A stretch of 64,000 bases of DNA from Croceivirga sp. (GCA_028284285.1 JANQSA010000001.1:1-64000); one strand, 5' to 3'; counted from the first letter of the stretch, positions 34,138-44,197 are shown. The notes: generated from the sequence alone by a model not told the origin. Program-made: numbers and translations.

Positions 34138-35889
34138 ATGCGGACAGTCAAAATATATATTTTCCTTCTCTTTTTGAGCCTTTGGGGTATGGTTCGGGCC
34201 CAGCAAACCGATCCTATTGGCACGGAAACGGTGACGGTAGTAAAGCCGTATTCCCCCTCCGTTTCGGATGCCTTTAAAATTAAACGGGAACCCGGGATCA
34301 AGGACTCCATTGTTTTGCAAAAGCAACCGATCACCTACAGTATTTTTTCGGTTCCCGTAGCTTCTACCTTTACCCCTGCCAAAGCGAAGGCGGCCCAGGT
34401 AGAAAAGGTACTCCCTCCCACCTTGTTCAATTCGTATGTTTCCGTAGGCCTGGGGAACTTTAACAATGCGATTGTGGATTTTTATACGAGTAGGGAAGTA
34501 GGCCGTGATGAAAAACTATTTGATGTTGGCCTTACCCATTTCTCTTCCCGGGGGGATATAGACACTACGCCATTGGACGCTGATTTTTACAATACCAACC
34601 TGGAACTGTCCTTTGGCAAAAAAGACCGTGACATAAACTGGGATGTTGGGGTAGATTTGAGCCATCAATTGTACAATTGGTATGGATTGGAAGAGGGCGC
34701 CTTTACAGAGGTGCAACTGGCAGGCATTGATGAACAGCAAAACTATTTTAGTGTTGGCGCGGAGGGGCAGTTGAGTCTTGAAGATTCTTTTTTTAAAAAT
34801 GGGAAAATACAGCTAAGACGATTTTGGGATGCCGTGGAGTCAGGCGAAAACAGGGCGGTGTTCCAGTCTGAGATAGAAGTGCCTATTACCCAGGAACTAG
34901 TGAATATCAAAACCCTGGTAGACTATGTGGGCGGGGAGTTTCAAAATGCGGATCTGAACAGTACGGACAATACCGCCGGCATTGACTATGGCCAACTCAT
35001 AGTAGGCATAAACCCCAGTTTTTTGGTCTTGCGGGACGAACTTACTTTGGAATTGGGAGCCAATCTGGTATATGGAACGGATCTGGAACGCAACAACGGT
35101 AGTTTTTTTATCTATCCGGCAGTTAAGGCGTCCTATAGGATCATGGAAGAGCAGGTAATCGCCTATGGTGGTATTACAGGAGAACTTCGGCAAAATTCCT
35201 ATCACGATTTTGTGGGCGAAAACCCCTTTGTTTCCCCTACTTTGGAAATTCAGCCTACAGATCAGCAATACGAAGGCTATGCCGGGTTAAAAGGACAATT
35301 ACTGCCCAATTTGGGGTATAAGGTGAAAGGGTTTTACCGGGCGGAAAATCGGAAGCCCCTTTTCTTACTTAATCCACAGAACCTGTTTCGCGATGACGAC
35401 AAGGGCTACACCTTTGGAAATTCGTTCCAGGTCTTTTATGATGATCTAAGGACCCTCGGTCTTTTTGCTGAGCTTAACCTAAACATCAACCGGGATTTTA
35501 CGCTGGGCCTCAACGCCGAGTATTTTAATTACAACACGGAAACGGATAATCCGGCCTGGAATTTACCGGAAGTACAGGGCTCGCTGTTCATGGATTATCA
35601 GATCACGGACAACTGGTTTGCAGGGGCTAATCTCTTTTTTGTGGGAGAACGGCAGGACCTACAATCCGAAGCCGCCCTAAATACGCCACCCAACCTATTT
35701 ACTTCAACGATTGTGACTCTTGATAGTTTTTTTGATGCCAATGCGCATTTGGGGTATCGCTTTAACGAACAACTCTCCATTTTTGCAAGGGTTTCCAACC
35801 TGGCGAACAACAATTACCAGCGTTGGGCCAACTTTAGGGTTCAGGGTTTTCAGGCACTGGCCGGACTGTCTTACAAATTTGATTTTTAG
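34138..35889 (+). CDS. Outer-membrane beta-barrel protein, TonB-receptor-like, partner of TPR protein
   Basis: This is a 583-residue protein with a signal peptide ending Val-Arg-Ala-Gln. A short periplasmic part holds ETVTVVKPYSPSVSDAFKIK, then a barrel of about 22 strands begins near residue 95 (FNSYVSVGLGNFNNAIVDFY). It finishes with RVQGFQALAGLSYKFDF, the aromatic C-terminus required for barrel insertion. A full plug domain is lacking, so it is not a classic TonB receptor. The 9-bp spacing to the TPR gene indicates a two-component outer-membrane unit of unknown cargo. Confidence 0.8.
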   Translation: MRTVKIYIFLLFLSLWGMVRAQQTDPIGTETVTVVKPYSPSVSDAFKIKREPGIKDSIVLQKQPITYSIFSVPVASTFTPAKAKAAQVEKVLPPTLFNSYVSVGLGNFNNAIVDFYTSREVGRDEKLFDVGLTHFSSRGDIDTTPLDADFYNTNLELSFGKKDRDINWDVGVDLSHQLYNWYGLEEGAFTEVQLAGIDEQQNYFSVGAEGQLSLEDSFFKNGKIQLRRFWDAVESGENRAVFQSEIEVPITQELVNIKTLVDYVGGEFQNADLNSTDNTAGIDYGQLIVGINPSFLVLRDELTLELGANLVYGTDLERNNGSFFIYPAVKASYRIMEEQVIAYGGITGELRQNSYHDFVGENPFVSPTLEIQPTDQQYEGYAGLKGQLLPNLGYKVKGFYRAENRKPLFLLNPQNLFRDDDKGYTFGNSFQVFYDDLRTLGLFAELNLNINRDFTLGLNAEYFNYNTETDNPAWNLPEVQGSLFMDYQITDNWFAGANLFFVGERQDLQSEAALNTPPNLFTSTIVTLDSFFDANAHLGYRFNEQLSIFARVSNLANNNYQRWANFRVQGFQALAGLSYKFDF

Positions 35890-35954
35890 AAAGGCAAGGA
35901 GTTTCCGAAGCTGACCTCATTCAATTAACGGCTATTTTGCTACCTTAGAATGAC

Positions 35955-37037
35955 ATGAAAGCGGTTCTTTCATTTTGGATAGTTATGTCTTGTAGCCTGG
36001 CCATTGCTCAAAATCTGGTTAAGAACCCCAGTTTTGAAATATACCGGGAATGCCCTAAAGCGCTGGGTACGTTTAATAATAATGTAACGCACTGGACATC
36101 GCCTACCCAGGGCTCTTCGGATTATTTCAATAGCTGTAGCAAGGTAATGGGAGCCCCGGAGAATTTTAATGGGGTACAGTATCCCAGGCATGGCGATGCC
36201 TATGCCGGAATTTATTTTTTTGCTCCCGGAGACTATCGGGAGTATCTCCAGGCTTCCCTGAAGCGAACGTTACGAAAAGGGCAACAGTATCAACTGGAGT
36301 TTTACGTAAGCCTGGCCGAAGGATCGGATTTCGCAATTCGTGATTTTGGTATAGGGATGAGTTATCAACCCCTGGAAATCAATACTAAAAAACCCCTTTC
36401 AAGAGGTAAACTTTTTCAAAGCAAGGGCAATCGGCATCATCTTGTAGAGGTGAACCATCCTGACTTTTATGAAGACAAATCGGTCTGGCTTAAGATAAGT
36501 ACCGTTTTTATAGCGAAAGGATTTGAAAATTATATCACCTTTGGAAATTTCAGAAATAACGCCAATACCCGTAAGGTAAGGACAAAACGAAAAGAGACTA
36601 AGAAAGGAGCTTACTATTACATTGATGCGGTTAGCCTGATTCGGGATCCAACAAGTACGTCAGCGAGTATGGAAAGCATATCTTTAGATAGCCTTCACGT
36701 TTTGGAGAATGTACACTTTAATTTTGATCAGTTTCAGTTAAATGACCAGGCCCGAACGGCGCTATCTACCATTGAGGAACAAATGAAGCAACATCCGGAG
36801 TTGCATTTGGAAATCCACGGGCATACGGATAATTGGGGGAGTCCCTCATATAATCAAAACTTATCGGAGAAAAGGGCAAAAACCATAGCAGCGTACTTTA
36901 TTGCCATGGACATTGCTGCTGAACGGATCACATGGGTTGGCCATGCCAGTACCCGACCTCGGGCAAGCAACGGCACAGCAAAGGGGCGTGCAAAAAACAG
37001 GAGGGTAGAGTTTGTACTTCGCGAAAAGGAACCTTGA
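35955..37037 (+). CDS. OmpA-family protein with N-terminal jelly-roll-like domain, paralogue 1
   Basis: This is a 360-residue protein with a signal peptide (MKAVLSFWIVMSCSLAIAQ). The N-terminal domain (NLVKNPSFEIYRECPKALGT, DYREYLQASLKRTLRKGQQY, KGFENYITFGNF) is a carbohydrate-binding-like beta sandwich frequent in Bacteroidota. The C-terminal OmpA domain has NFDQFQLND, LEIHGHTDNWGSPSYNQNLS and RAKNRRVEF, binding peptidoglycan through its Asp and Arg. It therefore links cell wall and outer surface. A paralogue of the same length lies at 37545. Confidence 0.85.
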   Translation: MKAVLSFWIVMSCSLAIAQNLVKNPSFEIYRECPKALGTFNNNVTHWTSPTQGSSDYFNSCSKVMGAPENFNGVQYPRHGDAYAGIYFFAPGDYREYLQASLKRTLRKGQQYQLEFYVSLAEGSDFAIRDFGIGMSYQPLEINTKKPLSRGKLFQSKGNRHHLVEVNHPDFYEDKSVWLKISTVFIAKGFENYITFGNFRNNANTRKVRTKRKETKKGAYYYIDAVSLIRDPTSTSASMESISLDSLHVLENVHFNFDQFQLNDQARTALSTIEEQMKQHPELHLEIHGHTDNWGSPSYNQNLSEKRAKTIAAYFIAMDIAAERITWVGHASTRPRASNGTAKGRAKNRRVEFVLREKEP

Positions 37038-37056
37038 TCTCAACATTTTAGAAGCG

Positions 37057-37383
37057 TTACGGGTCATTTTCCAGGAGTTCATTCATTTCCGCGCTGTAGT
37101 CCAGCACCAGATCTCCCGTGTGCCCCCCACTCAAAACAAAAAAGGATTCGGTTTGATAACCTGCTGAAGCAATACTGATCTTCCAGTGGAATTCGGTAGC
37201 ACTGATCAGGGAAAAATTACCCTCAACATCGGTATACACGATATCTCCGGTTTGCTCCAAGGTTACCGAAGCTAAATAGATAGGTAATCCCAATTCATCA
37301 ACTACCTTTCCGGTAATTCCATTCTGGGTGAATCCCAAGAAAGGAATAACGGTCCATATCAGCACAAAGGTCAAATTGCGCAT
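37057..37383 (-). CDS. Small secreted CarboxypepD_reg-like domain protein
   Basis: This is a 108-residue protein with a signal peptide (MRNLTFVLIWTVIPFLGFTQ). The rest is a single CarboxypepD_reg-like beta sandwich: GITGKVVDELGLPIYLASVT, VYTDVEGNFSLIS, then a strand IASAGYQTESFFVLSGG. Normally this fold is the N-terminal extension of TonB-dependent receptors, so a stand-alone copy is unusual and may be the leftover of a receptor gene or a real small periplasmic protein. It lies in reverse orientation between two OmpA paralogues. Confidence 0.7.
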   Translation of the reverse strand: MRNLTFVLIWTVIPFLGFTQNGITGKVVDELGLPIYLASVTLEQTGDIVYTDVEGNFSLISATEFHWKISIASAGYQTESFFVLSGGHTGDLVLDYSAEMNELLENDP

Positions 37384-37544
37384 TACGATAAGATTTGGAC
37401 TATTGTAACGAATTTTATGGAAGGTTAGTATCTCAAAATCAAAGAGATCTTTTGTTTTTGGTTACATTAAATGGGAAAAGCAAAAACAATATAACGATGA
37501 AATAGGCGTTTTACCACCATAGCGAGAACCAAAAACCAATCATC

Positions 37545-38627
37545 ATGGAGCACATTTCTCGCTTGGTCCTTTTTTGCAGTTTATTCACGACGGGTTTCGT
37601 CTTTTCACAAAACCTTATCTTAAATGCCGGCTTTGAAGAGCACACCAGCTGTCCTTCAAATTTTACAAATCTTAATGCCTTATTGGAAGAAGTGTCTACT
37701 CCAACTTCGAGTTCGGGGGACTACTTTAATGAGTGTAACACGGATGATTTTGGAGTGCCTGCAAATTTTAAAGGCGCACAAAAGGCGGTTGAAGGAGGGG
37801 GGTATTTAGGATTGTATTTCTATGCCTTAAATGATTATCGGGAATACATTCAACTGAATGCTGCCAGAACCTTACGGGAAAAACATCCCTATAAGATTTC
37901 CTTTAAAGTTAGTTTGGCCGAAGCCTCCAGCCTGTCGTTAAAAAATATGTCCGTTGTTTTTACCAATACCAGGATACGATTACCCAATAGCACCACTTTG
38001 ACCAATGGGAGGATGAATTTGCAGAAGGGATTGAAATTCCACAAGGTACAACTAATACCACAGGGGTCTCTAGCCGATACTGAGGGGTGGATTACCCTGT
38101 CCGCCACCTTTGACGCAAAGGGTTTTGAAAATCATATGATCGTTGGAAATTTTTCGGATAATAAGGATACCAGGCTATTAGGGAATGTAAACTCTATCCG
38201 GTCCAGTGATTTCTCTTACTATTATGTAGATGATTTCACTTTAGAAGAACTTCCAAGGATACACTATGAACAGGATAAGATCTACGTGCTGGAGCGGAAT
38301 CCTTATGAACCAAAGGGATATAAGTTGGATGGAGCCGCCATGGCCAGTGTAAAAAAGATCTTCAAATACCTCAAGGAAAACGCAGAGGTACAGATGAAGA
38401 TCACCGGCCATTCGGACAGTTCGGGCACCCCGGAATACAATAAATTCATTTCTTCATTGAGAGCCAGGGCAGTAGCGCTTTACTTGAAAAAGTTGGGTAT
38501 TAAAGAAGATCGTATTGTTTGGGAAGGCGTAGGGGATTCGCAACCTTTACGGAATGGAAAGATCAAACAAGGCCACCTGGCCAATCGCAGGGTGGAGTTT
38601 GTCATGACCAATTTTGACAATGAATAA
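37545..38627 (+). CDS. OmpA-family protein with N-terminal jelly-roll-like domain, paralogue 2
   Basis: This is a 360-residue protein with a signal peptide ending Val-Phe-Ser-Gln. Organisation equals the gene at 35955: NLILNAGFEEHTSCPSNFTN, DYREYIQLNAARTLREKHPY, KGFENHMIVGNF, and the OmpA domain with MKITGHSDSSGTPEYNKFIS and LANRRVEFVM. Sequence has drifted clearly, so the duplication is old. Probably a peptidoglycan-linked envelope protein. Confidence 0.85.
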   Translation: MEHISRLVLFCSLFTTGFVFSQNLILNAGFEEHTSCPSNFTNLNALLEEVSTPTSSSGDYFNECNTDDFGVPANFKGAQKAVEGGGYLGLYFYALNDYREYIQLNAARTLREKHPYKISFKVSLAEASSLSLKNMSVVFTNTRIRLPNSTTLTNGRMNLQKGLKFHKVQLIPQGSLADTEGWITLSATFDAKGFENHMIVGNFSDNKDTRLLGNVNSIRSSDFSYYYVDDFTLEELPRIHYEQDKIYVLERNPYEPKGYKLDGAAMASVKKIFKYLKENAEVQMKITGHSDSSGTPEYNKFISSLRARAVALYLKKLGIKEDRIVWEGVGDSQPLRNGKIKQGHLANRRVEFVMTNFDNE

Positions 38628-38682
38628 TCCACAGGTGGTCAACTAGGGTGGATTGCGTACTTTTGGATAAACCCGGAAGTAC

Positions 38683-40320
38683 ATGAAAAAAATACTACTC
38701 TCCCTGGTACTACTTTGGCTGGGGATGGCCTGCAATCCCAAGCAGGAAGTAGATATGTTGGTGTTCAATGGCAATATCTACACCGTGGATGATAATTTTC
38801 CTAGAGCCTGTTGCTTTGCAGTAGATAACGGAAAGATCATCGAGGTAGCGGAAAATGCCGATCTCTTCGAAAAATATACCTCCAAAGTTTTACGCGATGT
38901 CAAGGGAAAAACGGTTATCCCCGGAATTATAGATGCCCACTGCCATTTTTACGGATTGGGCCTGAACCAGCAGGTAGTGGATTTGGTAGGCACCAAAAGT
39001 TATGAAGAGGTTTTGCAGCGGGTGATGCAGTTTCAAAAAGAAAACCCCTCCAATTTTATCCAGGGCAGGGGATGGGATCAAAATGATTGGGAGGTTAAAG
39101 AATTCCCTACAAAGGAAAAACTGGACGAATTGTTTCCGGATATCCCGGTAGCCCTTAGACGTGTGGATGGTCACGCGTTGCTGGTAAATCAGAAAGCACT
39201 GGACCTGGCAGGTATTGATAAGGAGACTGAAGTTCCGGGTGGGGAAATAGTAAAAAAAGACGGAGCGATCACCGGGGTTTTGGTGGATGGCCCCATGATG
39301 CTAATAGCTGCGGTAATGCCTAAACCTGATCGACTTACACAGATTAGGGCACTGAAAGAAGCAGAAGCCCTTTGTTTTGATTACGGCTTGACGACAGTGA
39401 ACGATGCCGGCTTGGACCGATCTACCATAGAATTGATCGATAGTTTGCAGGGTACAGGAGAGTTAAAGATCCGAATATATGCTATGGTGAGTAATACCCC
39501 TGAAAATCTGGATCATTTTTTGGGCAAGGGGATTATAAAAACGGACCGATTGAACGTACGTTCGATAAAGGTGTATGGGGATGGTGCTCTGGGGTCTCGC
39601 GGAGCCGCTTTAAAAGCACCGTATTCTGATATGCCAGGACATTTTGGAGCTATGGTCACCCCAGCAAATCAGATTGAGGCATTGGCACAACGTATTGCTG
39701 CTTCCGACTATCAAATGAATACCCATGCCATAGGAGATTCGGCTAATCTAGTGGTATTGAAGGCCTATGAAAAAGCGTTGGCCGGTAAACCCAACAGACG
39801 CTGGAAAGTAGAGCATGCCCAGATAATTGCACCGGCCGATTTTGATTATTTTGAAAAAGACCTGGGCATCATACCCTCCGTACAACCTACTCATGCCACC
39901 AGTGATATGTACTGGGCGGTACTCCGATTGGGCATGGCCAGAATGTCCGGAGCATATGCTTTCAAAACGCTATTGGATAAAGCAGGTACGGTTGCTTTGG
40001 GAACTGATTTTCCGGTGGAAAAGGTAAGTCCCTTCCTTACGTTCTATGCATCGGTTGACCGTCAGGATCTGGATAACTACCCGGAAGGCGGTTTTCAACG
40101 CAAAGATGCGTTGAGTCGGGAAGAAACCCTTAAAGGGATGACGCTTTGGGCGGCCTACTCCAATTTTGAAGAGGAAGAGAAAGGAAGTATTGAAGCCGGA
40201 AAGAATGCCGATTTTGTGGTATTGAGTCATGACATTATGACTATTGCGGTAGACAGTATCCCCTATATTGAGGCAGAACAGGTGTATGTTGGAGGAGAAG
40301 CCGTAAAGAAGATCAATTAA
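38683..40320 (+). CDS. Amidohydrolase-family lipoprotein, YtcJ-like
   Basis: This is a 545-residue protein with a lipoprotein signal (MKKILLSLVLLWLGMAC, Cys17). It belongs to the amidohydrolase 3/YtcJ group. The metal-site motif PGIIDAHCHFYGLG, then FIQGRGWDQNDW, GDGALGSRGAAL, NTHAIGDSAN, WKVEHAQII and LGTDFPVEKVSPF are all family hallmarks. Anchored in the periplasmic leaflet of a membrane. Substrate unknown (N-substituted amide or formamide). It stands alone, 55 bp after the OmpA gene. Confidence 0.9.
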   Translation: MKKILLSLVLLWLGMACNPKQEVDMLVFNGNIYTVDDNFPRACCFAVDNGKIIEVAENADLFEKYTSKVLRDVKGKTVIPGIIDAHCHFYGLGLNQQVVDLVGTKSYEEVLQRVMQFQKENPSNFIQGRGWDQNDWEVKEFPTKEKLDELFPDIPVALRRVDGHALLVNQKALDLAGIDKETEVPGGEIVKKDGAITGVLVDGPMMLIAAVMPKPDRLTQIRALKEAEALCFDYGLTTVNDAGLDRSTIELIDSLQGTGELKIRIYAMVSNTPENLDHFLGKGIIKTDRLNVRSIKVYGDGALGSRGAALKAPYSDMPGHFGAMVTPANQIEALAQRIAASDYQMNTHAIGDSANLVVLKAYEKALAGKPNRRWKVEHAQIIAPADFDYFEKDLGIIPSVQPTHATSDMYWAVLRLGMARMSGAYAFKTLLDKAGTVALGTDFPVEKVSPFLTFYASVDRQDLDNYPEGGFQRKDALSREETLKGMTLWAAYSNFEEEEKGSIEAGKNADFVVLSHDIMTIAVDSIPYIEAEQVYVGGEAVKKIN

Positions 40321-40386
40321 AAAGCCGTGTCAGGGATGTTTTGATGCCAAAACAGGCCAGGCAAAGCTAATGTTGTGGTGCTATTT

Positions 40387-41226
40387 TTATAAAGTTCTCC
40401 TGATTTCAGACTTCTGTTTGAATGCTCGCAGATAAAAAACATTCGAGGTATCTTTTTCAACTCCTTTGAACCAGTCGTTTGCCTGTTTCTCAGTGAATTG
40501 GGTTTTATGGCAGTCAAAGGCCTCCCTATATTTTTTCTCCTCTTCCGGGCCATACGGAATCTGCACGTCAAGCTGTTCAATATCGGTGTTACGAATGCCC
40601 CAACCTTCAAAATGATCGGTGAGCGTTGCAGGCATGCCCATATAGTACAGGCGCCAGGGCTTCGATCGTGGTTTTTCGGTGAGCACTTCTGTGGTTACCG
40701 TTCCCACCATACGATGGTCAGGATGTCCCGTAATACCATCAGGACCAAAGGTTATAATAATGTCAGGCTGTATATCTGCCAGGGTTTTGTCCAGTTTTTC
40801 TTTCAGATGGTCCAGGTTTCTCATGTAATGCCCGAAACCTTTTAATCCTTTTTTGCCATCAAATGTTCCCAGGCCATCAGGAAGCCCTAGTAGAATGGGA
40901 GGCAGAGCACCGAGTTTCTGACAAGAACAAGTGACCTCTTCTGCTCTTTTCAAAGCTAGTGAGTCTCCCGCAGGTATTCCTGCATGAGCGGTGGCACCGT
41001 ATCGGCCATCGGTGGCAATGACCACATAGACTTCATGGTCCTCGGCATACTTTGCCAATACCGGAGCTGCCAATGTCTCATCATCCGGATGAGCGAATAT
41101 GCCCATGATTTTTAACGTTTGTTCATCGGCGGCTTCGGGTTGCTCGGAAGGCGGTGGTTCGTTGCTGATGCAACCAAAGCAAAAAATGAAACACAAATAC
41201 AGTGTTTTAGGATAAACCTTTTTCAT
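40387..41226 (-). CDS. PIG-L family deacetylase, lipoprotein
   Basis: The start at 41226 gives a lipoprotein signal (MKKVYPKTLYLCFIFCFGC, Cys19); 279 residues. The PIG-L zinc motif GIFAHPDDETLA has the His-Pro-Asp-Asp ligands and catalytic Asp, and the distal GHPDHRMVG supplies another His. DIIITFGPDGITGHPDH is the typical strand leading to it. These enzymes remove acetyl groups from N-acetylglucosaminyl substrates. Predicted periplasmic. The C-terminal tail includes AFDCHKTQF, also conserved. Confidence 0.9.
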   Translation of the reverse strand: MKKVYPKTLYLCFIFCFGCISNEPPPSEQPEAADEQTLKIMGIFAHPDDETLAAPVLAKYAEDHEVYVVIATDGRYGATAHAGIPAGDSLALKRAEEVTCSCQKLGALPPILLGLPDGLGTFDGKKGLKGFGHYMRNLDHLKEKLDKTLADIQPDIIITFGPDGITGHPDHRMVGTVTTEVLTEKPRSKPWRLYYMGMPATLTDHFEGWGIRNTDIEQLDVQIPYGPEEEKKYREAFDCHKTQFTEKQANDWFKGVEKDTSNVFYLRAFKQKSEIRRTL

Positions 41227-41520
41227 TGGCCGGTTTTTATACTGGATAGGGTTATTGCAATTTTTGAAATGTGTCAAAATCAAATGAAACCAATTTTGGA
41301 ACAGCTCTGAAAACCGGTGATGTTCAAAAAAATAGAGTTATGGTACTGTCATAAGTACAAACAAATCTGTTTTCTTACTTCGGATTCATTGGTCTGAATT
41401 TTAAAGATAGCAGAATTCTAATGATTAAAAACCCCAAAAATCAAAAAGCGCTGTGAACCATAGTGATTTCACGTTTAGATGCCCACAAAAAAGAGACATA
41501 ATTATAATTCGACCCAAACG

Positions 41521-43947
41521 TTAATCTTCCAACATTACATTCAGGTCAACTTCCAAAACAGATGACTCCAAACCTCCCTGAGACCCCATACCCTCAACGA
41601 AAAGCAAGAGGTTCCCGGTACGACCAAACGGGGGAATCTTGAAAGCGGCCTTGCCATTTATACCCACCTGTACCTCTGGCTCCCAATGTATCGCCGCATA
41701 TTGTTGGAATAAATCTTTTGAAAAAACATCATATTTGGGCGCATAATACGATTTTGGGGTCACGAACCCCTTTTCAAACTCATGCCTGAACTCGGTTTCT
41801 GGTTCAATCTCCAAGGGCGTCCCAGTTCTTCTTGTATTGATTCGCATGACTCCACCTGCACCTTGTAATCCTTCTCCAACCCCACTTTTATTAATAAAAA
41901 TGCTTTGAATCTCCGAAGTACGTAGTTTGTACAGAGGATTAAAATCCACAAGATTGGTGCCATCCAAATAAATAAAGGGGATAGCGGGCGTACCGACACT
42001 CGTCATACGCGTTGAAAAAATACGAACCATACTCCTAGAATTGGGGTCAAAAAAATCAAATACCTGATAGCCATTCGCCCTAATGAGGTCAGTAACGTAG
42101 GGGTATAGCCCTGCGGCATCTTCGTCCACCTCTATGACCTTGTCCACATGGAACCTTGGAATAAACTTGTACTCTGGAGGTATCCATGGAGCTTTTACCG
42201 TGACTTCTTCCAGCTTGATTTCATTTTCCACGGACTGGAGATACGATGGTGCACTTTCAATGGAATTGATGATTCCCAACCGTTGCAGACGTCTTTTTTG
42301 AAGTCCAAAAAAATCCGTTTGGGTACTGTGGCCCAAGGCTTCCCCATAAAAACCGTAATCTTCTTTAAGGCTTACCTCGGCTTCTCTGAAGACACCTTTT
42401 TTCTTTACTACTTTGGAGATCACCAATTCACTATCTTGATAAGGAATATAGTTGTCAACGGATATGGTTTTTTGGCCCGGTAAAACTTCGAACAGCCTAT
42501 AATCATTGTGTTCGTCAGGATGTAGGTACAGCCATTCATCACGTTTCAATTTGGTTTTCAGTTTCATTTCAAAATCTATTCCCTTTTCAAAATCATAAGC
42601 AATTTTAGGAGGGCCATTTTTAATAGCTTCCCAGTCGTACCTGGACCAGCCTTGGGTAAGTAACAAAAGGTCAAGTGCCAAATGCTTTTCCGGGGTCATT
42701 CGGTCAAAATACCATCTGGCATTTTCAATTTTTCCCTTTACATAAGGTCTGAGATGTATCTCACTCCAAATGCTTTTGCCGTCTCCTTGTGAAAGTGTGT
42801 TCACGGGCAGTACGGAAACGCTGACCTTGCCGCCTTGCTGTAAAAAATGGGGGAGTTTCAAATCTACGTTCAGCGAATCACGCTCCCACGCTATACCGAT
42901 CAGTTCTGAATTTCTAAAGTCTATACCTGAAGCATTAAAGCACAAGCGTTCCAATAAAGGCCTACCCTGGTCATCGAATAGTGTCAATACATTCATACCT
43001 CGAAAGAGGTCGGTTTCACCCAGCGCCAACACCGGGGGACCGCTTGAAAAATCTAGGTCAAAACTTCGGGACTCACCGTTCTGGTGCACCAAGAGCTGAA
43101 ATTTTTTGTCTTTGATCTTTGAGAGCGTTTTTTTATTTGTGGTGAAGGCCACCGAAAATTCCCGGATGCCAACGCTTCTCGTGGTCATTGCAATGCCCTC
43201 TCGCTTCAGTGCCGGTAGCTTGTAGGTTTCGGTACTGCCATCATTAAAAGTCACCTTGGCTGCGTAGGCTATCCCCTCTTTGGGGAAGAGCACAAACTTG
43301 CCCAGGCCAAAATCATTGACCGTAAACTCGGCGATGCTTTTTCCTTTTTCATTTTGAACCATACCGGAAGAAATCTGCTTTCCGAAGCCACGTCCATCGA
43401 CTACCTTGACCCCAACTGTGTTGCGGGTGTTCGAAACCAGATGCCCACCTTCCGGCATAAACTGTACATCTGGTTTTGCCGCCCCAATCCCTTCAATGGG
43501 TATTCTGGAACCGTTGTGGATTTCTATTTGGACCTGAAAACTGTCGTCTTCGTTAAAATTCCGCATCCAATTGGTCATTGCCCGCACTTGGTAATGGCCA
43601 GTGGCAATGGTCGAATCCAAATACATTTGCCCTGATAGATACCCATTTTTGGCATGAAACAAATGCCTTTGAAGGCGTCTGCCCTGTGCGTCGTAAAGGC
43701 CAATATGAACGTTCCTGGTCTCGGTGAAGGGCATTCCCTCTTTTCTATCATAAACATAGCCGCTGAACCATAGATGTTCCCCAGTCACATATACTTGCTT
43801 GTTCAAATGCAGATACAGTGATTCCCTGGGTTCTGCGAAATAAGCGTCTAAGTTTGCTTCAGGATTATCTGAAGGAATCTGACTTTGTGCACACAAAGGA
43901 AATCCGAAAAAAAGGATAAATAGGACAATTGTGAATTGTTTCATCAT
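41521..43947 (-). CDS. Envelope protein with MG2-like and TonB-plug-like domains
   Basis: This is an 808-residue protein with a signal peptide (MMKQFTIVLFILFFGFPLCA, then Gln). The N-terminal region SLYLHLNKQVYVTGEHLWFS is a macroglobulin MG2-like motif seen in Bacteroidota (used also in alpha-2-macroglobulin relatives). After about residue 600 comes a TonB-plug-like segment (LIRANGYQVFDFFDPNSRSM, IPFIYLDGTNLVDFNPLYKL, GAGGVMRINTRR). There is no barrel, so it is not a receptor by itself. Function unknown. It is divergent from the DUF4249 gene. Confidence 0.75.
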   Translation of the reverse strand: MMKQFTIVLFILFFGFPLCAQSQIPSDNPEANLDAYFAEPRESLYLHLNKQVYVTGEHLWFSGYVYDRKEGMPFTETRNVHIGLYDAQGRRLQRHLFHAKNGYLSGQMYLDSTIATGHYQVRAMTNWMRNFNEDDSFQVQIEIHNGSRIPIEGIGAAKPDVQFMPEGGHLVSNTRNTVGVKVVDGRGFGKQISSGMVQNEKGKSIAEFTVNDFGLGKFVLFPKEGIAYAAKVTFNDGSTETYKLPALKREGIAMTTRSVGIREFSVAFTTNKKTLSKIKDKKFQLLVHQNGESRSFDLDFSSGPPVLALGETDLFRGMNVLTLFDDQGRPLLERLCFNASGIDFRNSELIGIAWERDSLNVDLKLPHFLQQGGKVSVSVLPVNTLSQGDGKSIWSEIHLRPYVKGKIENARWYFDRMTPEKHLALDLLLLTQGWSRYDWEAIKNGPPKIAYDFEKGIDFEMKLKTKLKRDEWLYLHPDEHNDYRLFEVLPGQKTISVDNYIPYQDSELVISKVVKKKGVFREAEVSLKEDYGFYGEALGHSTQTDFFGLQKRRLQRLGIINSIESAPSYLQSVENEIKLEEVTVKAPWIPPEYKFIPRFHVDKVIEVDEDAAGLYPYVTDLIRANGYQVFDFFDPNSRSMVRIFSTRMTSVGTPAIPFIYLDGTNLVDFNPLYKLRTSEIQSIFINKSGVGEGLQGAGGVMRINTRRTGTPLEIEPETEFRHEFEKGFVTPKSYYAPKYDVFSKDLFQQYAAIHWEPEVQVGINGKAAFKIPPFGRTGNLLLFVEGMGSQGGLESSVLEVDLNVMLED

Positions 43948-44052
43948 TTACAAAATGTAATAACTTTAGAATGATTTTAAATTAATAAAATACACTATAC
44001 GAAATTGTTAACTAAAATTTAAAGCAGGAGAAGTCTTTATGAGTTGTTGAAA

Positions 44053-44100
44053 ACGGAACCACTAATTGTATCGGATTGTCAAATTATCAGTTGGTTCCGT
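44053..44100. repeat. 9-bp inverted repeat in divergent spacer
   Basis: ACGGAACCA (44053-44061) and TGGTTCCGT (44092-44100) are perfect inverted copies 30 bp apart, in the AT-rich region between the MG2 gene and the GC-rich DUF4249 gene. Could be an operator or a trace of an insertion end; no T-run follows. Confidence 0.4.
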
Positions 44101-44197
44101 GAACCATATATGCAACTGAAAGGAAAGGTAAAAAGTGTTTGTTTCCCAATTTTAGGATAACATAGATACCAAAAGTTATGTATATTGGCTAAGCGTC

